A DNA stretch of 64,000 nucleotides, from contig OU015566.1 of assembly GCA_907165135.1 (NCBI GenBank), positions 7,176,157-7,240,156 of the forward strand, written 5' to 3'. The translations under genes and the position numbers were made by a program. The stretch comes from Oikopleura dioica. Taxonomy: Eukaryota > Chordata > Appendicularia > Copelata > Oikopleuridae. The notes below the pieces were generated by a model that was not told the origin of the DNA, did no database searches, and worked only from the letters and a program-made list of their open reading frames with translations. Shown in pieces: positions 53,653-64,000 of the stretch. Numbering within the stretch: position 1 is the first letter of the stretch; each line of letters begins with the position of its first letter.

Positions 53653-56318
53653 TTATCCGAGAAAGGGAGCAACATCGACGAAGGGCGGGTTAATGCTAAC
53701 ATCGTGCATTCCTCTTTGTTGCATCAAGTACTCACCTCGCAGTTGAACTTCGAGTTGAGCGATCACTTGCACCGCTTGCTGAAGAATCACCAGTTTCGTC
53801 TGTGGCTTGTCCGTTTTCAAGTGCGCCTGGCAGATGCGGCCGAGGTCTTTGAATGCTTCGTTGATGTCTTTTACGCGCAGTCGTTCCCTGGCGTTGTTCG
53901 CCAATCTACTGAAATATTCATGTAAGAAAAGTGTCTGTAAAAAGAAAGTACTGTAGAATGAGTTGTTCTCTCCAAATTAAAAGTAGATTACAAATAATTT
54001 TTAGCTTTTTTTCGAGCAAAATTTTTGTCCTTCAAAAGGTCGATTTTAAGCCAATCAGAAACCTTCAATTTGGATTTCTACCAATCAGCGACCAAGTTAA
54101 CATTTACCCTTTTATTTTATATTTAAAACTATCAAAAAAAATATTTTTCCATAAAAATTCTCGATTTTAGATTTACCTTCTCTCTCGCTCCCTTCGTTCT
54201 CGTTCTTCGGGTGACAATGAAAGATCCTCTTCACTGTGTGACTTTTGACTCGGCGACAAAAGGGGGAGTCTGTTCTTCCCTTCTGCTTTTGGCGAAATAT
54301 CTTTGGGCTCATGTTTGATCATTCCCTGGGCGGCTGGATTGTGAAGCAATCCGTTCATTCCACGTGCGAAAATATCGGGATTCATCTAAACCAGCTCGAA
54401 TTAGTCAAAAGTTATAGCGCAATTATCGCAGCGCCTTTTCCAGCTGCGTTAAAAGGCGCTTATGCAAATCTTTCTAGCGTTACATGGGTTTAAACATTGT
54501 TAATTCCTCGAAAAAGAAGGTGCCATAACGCCGCTGCTGATAAGAAAGCTCAATACTTTTATCGCGGCTGCTAGAACGTGTGGGTAGAATGGCATGCGGC
54601 TGACTAATTTTTTAGACACAATGGATTCAAAAATTAAGAATTTTTTTTTAATAATTTATTAAATATTTTAACAATTTATTTATATTCAGTAAATAAAATA
54701 ATTTATTAATAATTTAAGAAATTAATGATTTCAATAAATTAAATAATTTAATTAATTATTATTTTATTAAATTATTTAATTTATTTATTTATTAATAATT
54801 AATCATTATTTTAAATTATACACTAATTATGCGATAAATTCTTTATAAATTCAATTATTTCGACTGGGAAAAGAGAGAACACTTACCGGACAAGTAGGAC
54901 CAGCCAAGGCTGCGTATCCATTCCAACCAGGGTAGTTTCCAGAGTTCATGAGTCCTGACATTTCCTATAAAAATTGGTAAATAAATCGTCATAACAACGT
55001 CAAAATCAGGTGTTCTTACGATCGCTTTACTCCAGAATTAAGGGTATAACAACCGAAAATTCCGAAAATCAAGTTCAAACTTACTGGTAAATCAGGATGC
55101 GGTCCCAAGGGCCAGCCCATCGGTCGCCCCATCGCATCAGCAGGCGGTTGGTACATCCCCTGGACAGGAAAGTTAACAGCTTGGTTAGACAAATTCGCGA
55201 AAAAATCGCCGAATGAATTTGGATTGACCATTTGATTAAGCGATCCCGAATCAGATAGTGGATTTTCAGACTCTTGAGAGTCAGTTTCCATTTTGAAAAT
55301 TTCGTTTTCAGCGACTGTGGGTGGAAATTGAAAATATGGCTTGTTACTTCCGCGAGAATTGGGAAAGCCTGAGGAGCTGGGCGTGCTTGACGATTCGCTC
55401 ATTTTTTTTTCGGTCGTTAAAATAACCCGTATCGTCGAGAAAGAAAATTTGTTGGAAGGGTCAATGAGGACTTTCATTTTTATACATGATAATTTTATAT
55501 ACTGCGGCCTCATTCACGCGATCCGCCATCTGGTGGAGCTAAAGAAAATACCAAAGGAGGACTAGCGCCCTTCAGAAGATTGTCCTGACGTTCTGTTCTG
55601 CGAAGAACACGTGAGCCAATTGTGCTAAGCAAACATGGAGAAGCTCAAGTAGAAAACCATGACCTTTGAATTGATTAAAATTAATCTACGAATCTGGGCT
55701 AATTATAACTTTCAAGGGAGAAGGGAATGACTTTCCCACGTTTACTTTTTTTCTTTCGAAAATCAGCAATATCTTAGTGTTATGACTCATCAGGGAGATT
55801 CAGAGGAATTCCCGATCTTTCGTCCATTCAAGCCTTATGTAAATCAAATTGACTTGATCTTGACTAATGAAAATTTTTAAAAATTTTTCTATTCTCAATG
55901 AGAATTTCTCAGAAAACGACAACGAAGATAATTCCACTGTTCATTCTGCTCCAAGACTATAAATAAACCTTAGTTGAAGTCGAATTAGTCCCACGTTTCT
56001 TGATATATAATAAGAGACAAATTGTCTTTAATATAATATTGAATAAGAGACATCGCTGTCTCCATCATAATTTGTCCTAAACAGCCAGATGCTCATTAAG
56101 TCGTCTGAGACGATTCGTGTCATCATTGAGGACTCCTCATGACGAGATCTGATATTCTTCTAACAGCAAAGCCAACTCATTTGACCCCCAGTACACGATC
56201 TTACGCTCGAAAAAGAGACAAACAACTCACTTACATTTCTAACATCGAGCGCGTCCGGCCAGTTGCTAGCTGCGACCGCTGCGGAGGAATAGGCCCAGTC
56301 TACACCCGGCGGGTTCAT
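53653..56318 (-). CDS. TCF3/4/12-like: class I bHLH transcription factor (E-protein), copy 2
   Basis: Exons 55402-55085, 54964-54887, 54385-54177 and 53905-53653 join in phase to 285 residues. The first is Ser/Pro/Phe-rich (starts [10 protein letters not shown]), and exon 2 has NYPGWNGY like copy 1. Exon 3 starts MNPDIF and ends [14 protein letters not shown]. Exon 4 carries [21 protein letters not shown] and [20 protein letters not shown]. An alternative first exon (56318-56235, MNPPGVDW) ends in the same phase as 55402-55085, so either can feed exon 2. Its leader GGAAAGATGAACCC matches copy 1. A TATA box TATATAAAA near 55,490 serves the inner start. Read straight through, exon 4 gives a 27-residue tail after the bHLH. 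Its internal GTGAGT donor is placed exactly as the exon end in copy 1, so a longer form is possible. Confidence 0.88.
54630..54832. repeat. almost pure AT tract
   Basis: About 200 bp of AATTTATT/AATAATTTA words, with a strong internal palindrome around 54,750, lie in the second intron of E-protein copy 2. No other content is seen. Confidence 0.8.
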
Positions 56319-56319
56319 C

Positions 56320-57970
56320 TTTCCATCCTCGTTTTTCGTTTCTCTTTCTCCCTTTTTTCCAGTGATTGACGTTGATTGGTGCTTTTTTTCTCTGAACAGG
56401 TGGCGCACTTGGCTTGTCTCCTGTTAAATGCTGCGTCCAGCTCAAGCTGTTTTTCAAGTGGTCGGGGCGGGGCGGGGGCTGGAAAACTACCGGACCGCGC
56501 TACCTCGGTCCTTATTCAAGAAGAGGCCAAGAGCTTGGTCCCTGCGGCGGCCGATTCGTCATTCTTTAGCCGCGGCTTACCGAGTCACTATTGCACGGCA
56601 GCGACACCTTGGGGCAGTCAGACTGACGCCAGGCAAAGCCACAAAGCAAATTTAACACTACTGACTACACCAGGCAAAGAAGCACCACACCAACAGCACC
56701 AAAATGGCCTCCTCTCTGGAAACTCAACACCACCAAGGCCCCCAACAAGTCCACCTAACATTCTAACCCTGTGACTAGATAATCAACCGAGAAAATGATG
56801 ATTTGGCGGAATTCGCGCGAACTCCGAATCTGGTGTTGATTTTCAAAGGGCGCGCAAGAAACAGCCCGTGTTCGGATCGCGCCAAGCTGAAAGACAAATC
56901 TGCTTGGCAGTACACTACTTTTGTATGCTGAGCAAATAAAACTCGTAAAAAGCACTAGACTTTGGAAAATAATAAAATCGCTTTGAATTTCCTATCAGTG
57001 CTCATTACTCTTTTTCGGAGGAAACGCACAAGATGTTCAGTAACTTAATTTCATTTTGCTCGGGATCAAACCTTGCCCCCAAATGTTTGGAGTTTCCAAC
57101 AGACACCTTTACTCTCAGTTAAGAAATTCTCTTTCAATGCTCTATTTCGCATCTTTTTAATAACTTGTGGGCTGTGTCTGTCTAGGCCACCATCTTTAAG
57201 ATAATATCAAAAGTTACCTTCTCCCAACCCACGTGTGTTCATTTCTATTACTATAAAAGGTAAACTCCTACTTCAAGAACTTACCCAGAAATTTTTAAAA
57301 TTGACGATTTTGACCACAATCAGATCAAAGAATAATACAAAGAAGGATGATAATTGATAAAGTATGAAGTGAATTTTGAGAATTTTTTATCAAAAATAAC
57401 TTTTTATAACTGATAATATTATCAATCATAAATACATTATATCGTATATAAAAGACACCGTTTCTTAGATCATTCATTCGGAATGAAAAAGTATGAAATG
57501 CTCACTAAAATATTATTAAAAAAATGATACGATTCATAAAAGCACTGCATCATACCGTCCGTTATTGAACAAGAAAAACATTATTCGGCATCGAGCTATT
57601 GAAGTCGATGCATTATTCGTTTGAGCATATGCTACTGAGTGCCAAATCGTGTGTATAATTTAAAAAGAAGAGATGGGGAGAGAAAAGGGATGAATTAAAC
57701 ATTTCGCAAATGATCATCTCGCTCAGCACATATGCTTCACTATTTAAAGTTACCTTTTTTCACCCTCTTCTCGATCTTTTTTTCTCTAGAATTTTCAGAT
57801 ATCTTCCTAGGATTGACGGCTAATCATTTATCGTCCAAATTAAGGATTGACAATTAAACTCGCGAAAATCGTCGTAAACAACGTCAACAACTCAATGAAT
57901 CGCTCATTCAATGAATAATAAATCATTCATCACGTGATTCCAACTTTTTATTACAGTAACATCATAACAG
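56320..57970. other. 5' flank of E-protein copy 2, no other gene seen
   Basis: 56,400-56,620 is GC-rich (GGGGCGGGGCGGGGGC) and may be a promoter region; open frames there are composition artefacts. The rest is AT-rich. Confidence 0.4.
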
Positions 57971-57975
57971 TGTCA

Positions 57976-58471
57976 TTAAATATTGCTCCCCATGATGTTG
58001 TCAGGAATGTCTCGCAGACTGTCCGTTTTCTGCCTTGACAATGATGAAGACGGACCAGTGGCTTTTAATGATTTTTCAAAGACCGAATTAAGGGTATAAC
58101 CTTCGATCTCCCCAACTTGAGGCTTGCTCCCAACTCTGAATCTGTAAGAGCTAGAAATAATCATAAGGGGTCTAGACGTAGATCTATGCTCAAACAGTCG
58201 TTTTTTAATCATTCCTGTAACTCTTCTTCGCAGAACCTCTCGGAAAGCGCTGAGAAAGAATCGTTTCTGCTCTCGCTGAAGAAAATCAACTCACTTTTTG
58301 AATACGGATACACGTGATCCTTTAAGATATGTGATATAAACATATCATACATTTGACCCGGAACCTCTTTAATGAACTTAAAGGGAAACTCACCAGAGGA
58401 ATAGAGTTTATAGTTTCCACCGCGAGATTGAAGCACCAATGTGGTTTCCGGTTTATTTCCGCCAACGCCAT
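57976..58471 (-). CDS. unrecognised small gene, 2 exons
   Basis: An ATG at 58,471 opens 26 codons to a strong CTG|GTGAGT donor. TTTTCTTCAG leads in phase into 58275-57976, giving about 125 residues that are basic and helical in the middle (FREVLRRRVTGMIKKRL). AATAAA follows about 25 bp after the stop. An alternative 38-nt intron (58,276-58,313) would instead join an upstream frame that is open through KLYSSGEFPF; both look protein-like, so alternative splicing is possible. I recognise no family. A TTAAGGGTATAAC motif inside the coding part is shared with 55,027. Confidence 0.42.
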
Positions 58472-58830
58472 CAGAAAGTGAAGATCCGAAACCTTGAGTT
58501 GCTGCTTCTGGTCTTTGAGAACTTCACTGTTTCTCGGATAAATTCAAGGAAAGGGGAGGACGGGTGCCAGGAAATTTATCAAATTTACGCGGCGGCCACA
58601 TAAGACGATTACGCCGCGAGTGGTGCTCCGACTTGGTGGTGGTGTCACTCACTCCACCAGCGATCAGCTGGGCGGTGCGTAATTCAGTTAAAAAGTGTCA
58701 AAACTGTTTCAACTAGAGCCAAATATTTTAACGAAGAGGATGATTGATTTGGAAGAAAAAAAATCATCCTTTTTAGGTTTAGAACAACGTCAAAAGTATG
58801 ATTTATATCCACATAAAAAAATAAAATTAA

Positions 58831-59586
58831 GGATATACCCGATAAAATTGAACTTTCATAGCGCCTAAATACGAAGTTGGATCATTTTTATTTCAATAGC
58901 AATCCTACCTAAAATTGTGCGTAGAATTCAATTCTGGTACTTCTTTAAAAGTTTTCATTTGAATTTTTCTCTCTAGAGCGATTTGAAAACGAACTCTCTC
59001 GATTTCTCGACATTTTTACTATAAATCGCTAAAATTGAACCGTGTACTGTATTGTAATGATGCTTAGCTACAAAATTGATGGGATGAAATTCTAAAACTC
59101 GATTGAATTTTCATTCTAGTGTTCTCCTCTTTCATTCCCCTGTTTTTCTTTTCTGCGCGTTTTTTTTGCTTGCTACCAATCAGAGCGGTGCGCTCAACCA
59201 CGCACTTTCTCTCGGAAAAGAGGAGTCGAGTGAGTGAGCACCCAGCGCGCCGCTTTGCAGAGCTTTTACGCGCTGAGTAGCCCTCAATGAAATGGCTCTA
59301 GAACCGGTATTCTTCGGAATTTGAGATAAGTAAGCCATCAATATTGTAGATAAAGGTCTGAAGAACTTATCTATCGAAAAAACTCGACCGATTTAGACCA
59401 AAAATTTCGAGCAATCGAGAGAGTAAGATTTGAAATCGCTCTAAAGAGAAAAATTCAAATGAAAAATTATAAATAAGTACCAGATTTGAGTTCTACGTGC
59501 ATTTTAAGGTAGAATTGCTTTGGAAATAAAAACGATCCTACGTCGCATTTCGGCGCTACAAAAGTTCAATTTTATCGGGTATATCC
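58831..59586. mobile_element. 756-bp palindromic element with TTAA duplication
   Basis: Ends GGATATACCCGATAAAATTG are inverted and flanked by TTAA on both sides (58,827-830 and 59,587-590). The arms stay alignable for about 250 bp each, including TTCATTTGAATTTTTCTCT and AGAGCGATTT. The centre is GC-richer. A TTAA target is the piggyBac signature. The element has no transposase, so it would be non-autonomous. Confidence 0.78.
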
Positions 59587-59856
59587 TTAAATTTGATCCA
59601 TTCTTTCTCATATAAAAATTGCGTAAAGTAATGTTTTATTGTCGATAAATTTTGAAAATAAATATGGCCAATTTACTGTCACTTAGATTGTAAATTACAT
59701 TTCATCAAACAATTATTTTTCTTTTATCTCTATTTCATAATTTTTAGTGCCACCTTATTATTTAATTATTATCGCTTATGTATCCGAAACCAAATGGGAG
59801 GCAGAAAAGCAAATTATACCCTTTTAACAAGCTCAAATTACTTATCCCTTGAAAAA

Positions 59857-61440
59857 TTATTCTTTTTTAGTAAATTTGTTTCTTGATTGAGCCTTTCCTC
59901 TTCGCCAAGCGGCGCAGCTAACTGTCCAGCAGAACGGGAGAACGATCAGTGTGAGGAGATTGATGCAGAAGTAAGCAGACAGCAACACTGAAAAGAAGAA
60001 TCACAAAGAATCTATCTTCGGATGACTTACATGTTCTTTGGCTAACACCAGAAAAGAGCGCCTGAACAGTTTCCTGCACAGCTCCTTCCGCTCCGTCAAT
60101 TTTATACGCTTCTGGCAAAGGACAACGGAACTCGTGAAGCTGTCTCGTCGGATTCAGATAAATCAGGTACAGCGTTGCATCGATGATGAAAAGCGCAAAG
60201 AAACGAAGAATTCGCCGGGCAAAAATCGTCTTCACCATGTCTTGCGAGCGAGCCATTCTCTGGACGAACAATTCGAAATTGGAAAAATTCAGGTCAGTTT
60301 TTTGCTCGTGGTAGATTTCCATCAATTCCGAGTTCGTCAATGATCCAGCAGATAATCTTGAAGAATGCTTCTTTTTTTTTTGAGAAAAACTGGTCTTCAC
60401 CTGTTAGATAAAATTGGAGCGTTGTCGTCGTTGATTCCATCCGAGTCATCACAGGCGGAATTCACCACTTTTGTGCCAGCTCAAAATTAAATTATCCTAA
60501 GTAATGTTATTCTAGGATCCTTTTGATGCCGTCCCTGTTCGTGTTTTACCCATTTCAGACGTCTGCAACGTCTTTTCAAGCAGCAAAGTTCTCCCAAACT
60601 CTTCAAACGCATCCTCCAGGCAATTTATAAAATAGTCGACGTGAAATGGAACGCGCTCGATTTCCCCCACCCACCAGAATATCTCTACTCCGATGAATAC
60701 GCAGCATACCATGAGCATGAAGGCTGGGAGATACTGATAATGATCGAGGCTTATCTTGGATGTATCGATGATCTTTCCGTTTCCGTCAATGTCGAAGTGA
60801 GCCATGTGAGCCCAGCAGAAGCTTCGACTTTATGGGGCTTTAATTTGAGGCATGTAAAGTTATGACACCCCCCTTTTAGGTGGAAATATAAAGGCCCGTT
60901 CATGTATGGAAGGTCCTTTCCAGTGTCCCATGACGAGTTAGATGGTAGATCAGGAATACCCTTTTTAAGAAATTTTATTCATTGGCAAAATTGATCTTAT
61001 GTTCATGAGCTGAGTTCTCTATTTGGTGGAATCCATCAATCAAATAAATCCATATTACTAGCCAATCATTTAATTTTTTTTAAATTTTATACCTTTATTT
61101 GAAGGCCGTCTTTTTATGGGGTATCTACATTTTTGTACATACGTATTATTGCTCATAATTTATGAGATATAAAATGAGTTTATTATCTCAAGTTGAGCCT
61201 TCTTCCTCAATACCCTGCCTATACTGAATGTTTCTGGGAGAAAGAGAACGATGAAAAGGAGAATAACAATTGGTGAAAGAACCGTTATCCAACTGACAAC
61301 TCTGTCGCCTCGGAACTGATACTTTCTCCAGCTTCTCATACTCTTGAATCGGTAAACTTACGATAAATTGCTGATTTTTAGTTTGCGAGAAAGAATTCTG
61401 AGCTTGAAAAGCTTTCCTGATGTTTTTTGGCAGTCAGCAT
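59857..61440 (-). CDS. PANX-like: pannexin/innexin-like channel, 6 exons, 1-nt frame anomaly
   Basis: Exons 61440-61404, 61356-61214, 60960-60869, 60827-60550, 60400-60031 and 59987-59857 give about 349 residues and four membrane helices: VVSWITVLSPIVILLF, YLPAFMLMVCCVFIGV, FALFIIDATLYLIYL and AYFCINLLTLIVLPF. CWA before helix 2, the YLP inside it, FRCPLP after helix 3 and the charged C-tail follow pannexins, which form large-pore plasma-membrane channels for ATP and ions. Only one Cys is visible in each outer loop, where pannexins have two. Exon 5 is one nucleotide too long for its neighbours; one base fewer in an A10 run (60,372-60,381 region) restores phase. Intron 1 would be GC-AG (47 nt). 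The first exon is the least certain. Confidence 0.72.
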
Positions 61441-61957
61441 TTCTTCATAAGGGAACTAATCTCTTCTTCTGAAAAAGAATATAAAAGTAAAAATACTCGT
61501 TAATTGGGCCCTTGACACTCGCGCTAATTCCTTCACATCTGCGCGGACGCGTATTTTATTTTTCGCAAATGCAAGAAAAAAAAAGAGACAATAGGGAGCA
61601 GAGTAGTGCCAAGATGGGTCTTTTAGCGTTGTTTATGGGTATCACCTTGTTGAGATTTCCGGTTGCGAAAAATGAGAAAATTCTTTTCGATGGCTTGATG
61701 TTTCTGAATTGATGGAAAGCGAAATATTTCATGGTCACATTCAAGCACGTGAAATAATTTAAATTCTCATTAAAAATTTCCATAAAAGAGATGCTTCGTA
61801 TGGAACTTCATTCTAATTTCTCTATCAAGCGCATCTTCTCCCGAGATTCTCAAACCGTCTAACCACGTTCAACTCATGGAAATCAGCATCTCTTTACCAT
61901 ACTCTCTTTCAGATTCTGACCATGGAAAGCAATTACGTCGATTGAGACAACTGTATT

Positions 61958-62413
61958 TCCACCACCTGTAATTCTTCAAAATAAAAAGATTCGCTTATTA
62001 ATTTTTTCAGAACGAGAGGAGGTGAGAAAACAGTGTCAATTTTCGCTGGAAAATTTATTCCGGATAGGACCAATTTGGACGTCGAAAGGATGAGCCGCTA
62101 TCCACCACCTGCAATTCTTCAATACTCGAAATTTCAACGAAATAGTAAAGAAGAATATTAGATGGCAAATAGGGAATCAACGAGGAGAATCTCTGACATC
62201 TCTCTTTTCTGTCGCTTTTTGCAGAAGCAGGTCCACCACCTGCAATTCTTCAATAGCCTTATTTCAGTAGCTTATCGGAGAAAAGACAGGTAGGGCCTAT
62301 TACTGTCAATTTTCAAAATGGTGTGACCTGTGTAAAATCGGAAATCTCTTGAATCTCTGTTAGAAAAAGTAGCTTTTGGCAAAAATAAATCCACCACCTG
62401 CAGTTCTTCAATA
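61958..62413 (-). repeat. four spaced copies of a 23-24 bp motif
   Basis: TCCACCACCTGCAATTCTTC, followed by AATA in three copies, starts at 61,958, 62,101, 62,232 and 62,390, with one or no mismatch in the first 20 bases. The spacers (107-135 bp) are unrelated to each other. Each copy holds an E-box CACCTG. The cluster lies 0.5-1 kb upstream of the pannexin-like gene, so it may be a regulatory array or the relic of a dispersed element. Confidence 0.75.
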
Positions 62414-62419
62414 AGCGTT

Positions 62420-63427
62420 TAAATTTCTGTCAACTTATCGAAGCACTGAGGAAGCGGTTTCATAAATGCTCTAGAATTCGAAGCGAGCTCTGTCGACCGA
62501 AAAGGTTGAAAGGATTGCTGAATCGATTTTTGATGCTAGAATTCTCCTGCAATGGTGCTTTTATACTGCTAGATTCTAGTGCTGAGTCCCTCGAGCTCCA
62601 CCTCTGCCGCACAGGTGCACCAAAAAAGTCGGCCATCTGATTGCTTGAGCTCCCATGAAATTGTCACCACGCGGCCGGTAAACGGACGATAAACATCGAA
62701 TTGCGGTCACGATCTACTCGGATTTGCGCATCAAGCTGGAAACATTCCGAGCCGCTAAGCCTCTGCAAGGAACGCGGCGCAAAGCCGGAAGAAACGCATC
62801 AACCTGCTGACAAAACGAAAAATGAAAAGGATGTTTTGAGCACTTTCATTTGTCCGACTTTAGAAAGAAACGGTTTTTTAAGAACGAATTTAGAAAGTGT
62901 CTACGGACTGTAAGTAGAAGGATAAGCTTGGGCCGTTCTCAAGAGTTTCACTACATTCTATCATGTCAAAAGAAGATTCTAACTTGAGTTCATAATATTC
63001 AAATGTTACTTAGAATTTTGTAAGCATCACATGCGTTGTGGAATATATAAAGCTGGCAAAAGCCTGGCGGATGCTGCTTCCATGCCCAGAAAAATCATCA
63101 TCTCTTGAGTTAGCTACGAGTAACACTTCCAAAAGAAACGGGGAGTGTTACATCATTAATAACACAACGAAAACTTCTGTACTGCGATTCTGTATTCAAC
63201 ACTGTCCAGTTTGGGAGCAGAGGCGACATTACAATCGTAAAGCGGCAACAGTTAATGATAAATAATTAAAATAAAAGGGCAGAAAATGGAAAATGTCCGC
63301 GATGTCATCACGGAGGAAAAATAATAATGACGATACTTATTGAGCTTCAAGGCGGTGCGACTTTTGGTTTTCGGTCTGCTTTAGGGTCAAGAGCTTCGAT
63401 AGCTCTTACAAAGATACTCCAAATTAA
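62420..63427. other. no supported gene
   Basis: Short plus-strand frames near 62,701-62,913 and 63,038-63,265 lack domains and exon borders. A GC-rich stretch at 62,580-62,690 has CTCGAGCTCC words. Confidence 0.35.
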
Positions 63428-63854
63428 GGGTGTCCCCAACGATCGAGGCCGAGACTGTCTAATTCGGTGACTCAAATTTGGTTCAAATTTTGTTAAAATC
63501 ATCATTCTATATATTGTATATTTATATATGCATTTGATATAATTATAAAAAATCTGTCTCGATTAATGCAGAGAGAAGTGTTCAAGCAACATAATTCTTC
63601 TCGAAATTTGAAATTTGAACGAGTAGATTTCGAGAAAAACGATCTCAAAGTTACCCGAGATTACAGAAGTCGACCTTCTTTGAAGCGGCGGTAGGGGATT
63701 AACTGATCAAAATCTACAAAATCGGTTTCGATTAATGCAGAAAGAAGGGTCAAAATAATAATATTCAAATTGATTTTTTATGTGAAAACTACCCGATTAG
63801 TAGAATTATTAACTCAAAGTTGATCCTGTTTCAAAAAAATCGTTGGGGACACCC
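63428..63854. mobile_element. 427-bp element with TTAA duplication
   Basis: Ends GGGTGTCCCCAACGAT are inverted and flanked by TTAA on both sides (63,424-427 and 63,855-858). The interior has a direct repeat (TCGATTAATGCAGA at about 63,560 and 63,729). The terminus resembles the GGATATACCC end of the 58,831 element, so both may use the same piggyBac-like transposase, which is not in the window. Confidence 0.78.
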
Positions 63855-64000
63855 TTAAGGAGAAGACACTTCAAAAGCAATCAATGTCGACCCCTTACCT
63901 TTCTGATATGAAAAGGAATAAAGGTGATTCAGAAAGTGTAGGAAGGGTTGAGCTTTAAAATGATAAAAATGCATATAAATAGGTAGTAAGAGGAAGTCCT

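Noticed and set aside
56376-56774. 132-codon plus-strand frame upstream of E-protein copy 2
   Set aside because: GC-rich promoter composition, no domain, non-homologous translation and no splice or start context.
61958-62413. CRISPR-like repeat-spacer array
   Set aside because: Only four 23-24 bp units with 107-135 bp spacers, in a clearly eukaryotic region. Spacer length and context are wrong for CRISPR.
1-64000. tRNA, rRNA, riboswitch or bacterial-type operon signals
   Set aside because: I looked for cloverleaf boxes (GGTTCGAATCC-like), rRNA cores and Shine-Dalgarno-spaced gene rows and found none.

Overview
The window looks like nuclear DNA from an appendicularian (larvacean) tunicate of the Oikopleura type. 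This is inferred from splicing style, not from a database match. Genes are split into short exons, and most introns are about 38-60 nt. Several introns can only be read as GA-AG or GC-AG, which is a known peculiarity of Oikopleura dioica. Several start codons sit a few bases after a TTTCAG-like acceptor, as expected if spliced leaders are added. Degenerate TTAGGG tracts fit a chordate telomere unit. Exon models were joined by hand and checked for phase. No transcript or homology search was available.

Layout. 1-15,600: sparse. It holds a C2HC zinc-finger gene (6,977-8,059, minus), some candidate micro-genes, and a dense set of fold-back elements and MITEs. Several of these have clean target-site duplications (TTA, TA, or 8 bp). 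15,695-19,066: a CHST15-like Golgi sulfotransferase with a telomere-like G-rich tract in its last intron. 19,771-21,169: a 239-residue coiled-coil protein, convergent with the next gene. 21,259-26,547 (minus): a 17-exon CLCA-family protein with a degenerate HEXXH, an intact VWA MIDAS and a C-type-lectin-like insert. 26,763-28,525 (minus): a secreted Cys-rich kelch-like protein. 29,045-31,657 (plus): a 13-exon succinate-semialdehyde dehydrogenase, the best showcase of non-canonical introns.

31,999-37,397 and 53,653-56,318 (both minus) are two paralogous class I bHLH E-protein genes (TCF3/TCF4/TCF12/daughterless type). The second has two phase-matched alternative first exons. Between the two E-protein genes lies a 7,285-bp Ty3/gypsy-type LTR retrotransposon (42,699-49,983, minus) with 412-bp LTRs that look identical and a 4-bp duplication. 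Its gag and pol share a frame and are separated by one UGA followed by CUA. Its Gag carries a CCCH finger where a CCHC knuckle would be expected. Past the element is a proline-rich exon whose phase would fit the second E-protein gene.

57,976-64,000: a small unrecognised gene, a 756-bp TTAA-flanked palindromic element, a pannexin/innexin-like channel gene (59,857-61,440, minus) with a 1-nt frame problem at an A10 run, four copies of a 23-24 bp motif in its 5' flank, and another TTAA-flanked element.

Functionally the gene set is mixed: two developmental transcription factors, a zinc-finger protein, a glycan sulfotransferase, two secreted or surface multidomain proteins, one mitochondrial-type metabolic enzyme and a channel. 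No operon-like pathway is apparent. The most unusual features are the CLCA-lectin chimera, the GA-AG introns, the leaky-stop CCCH-Gag retroelement, and the MITEs whose interiors are built from one short repeated word.
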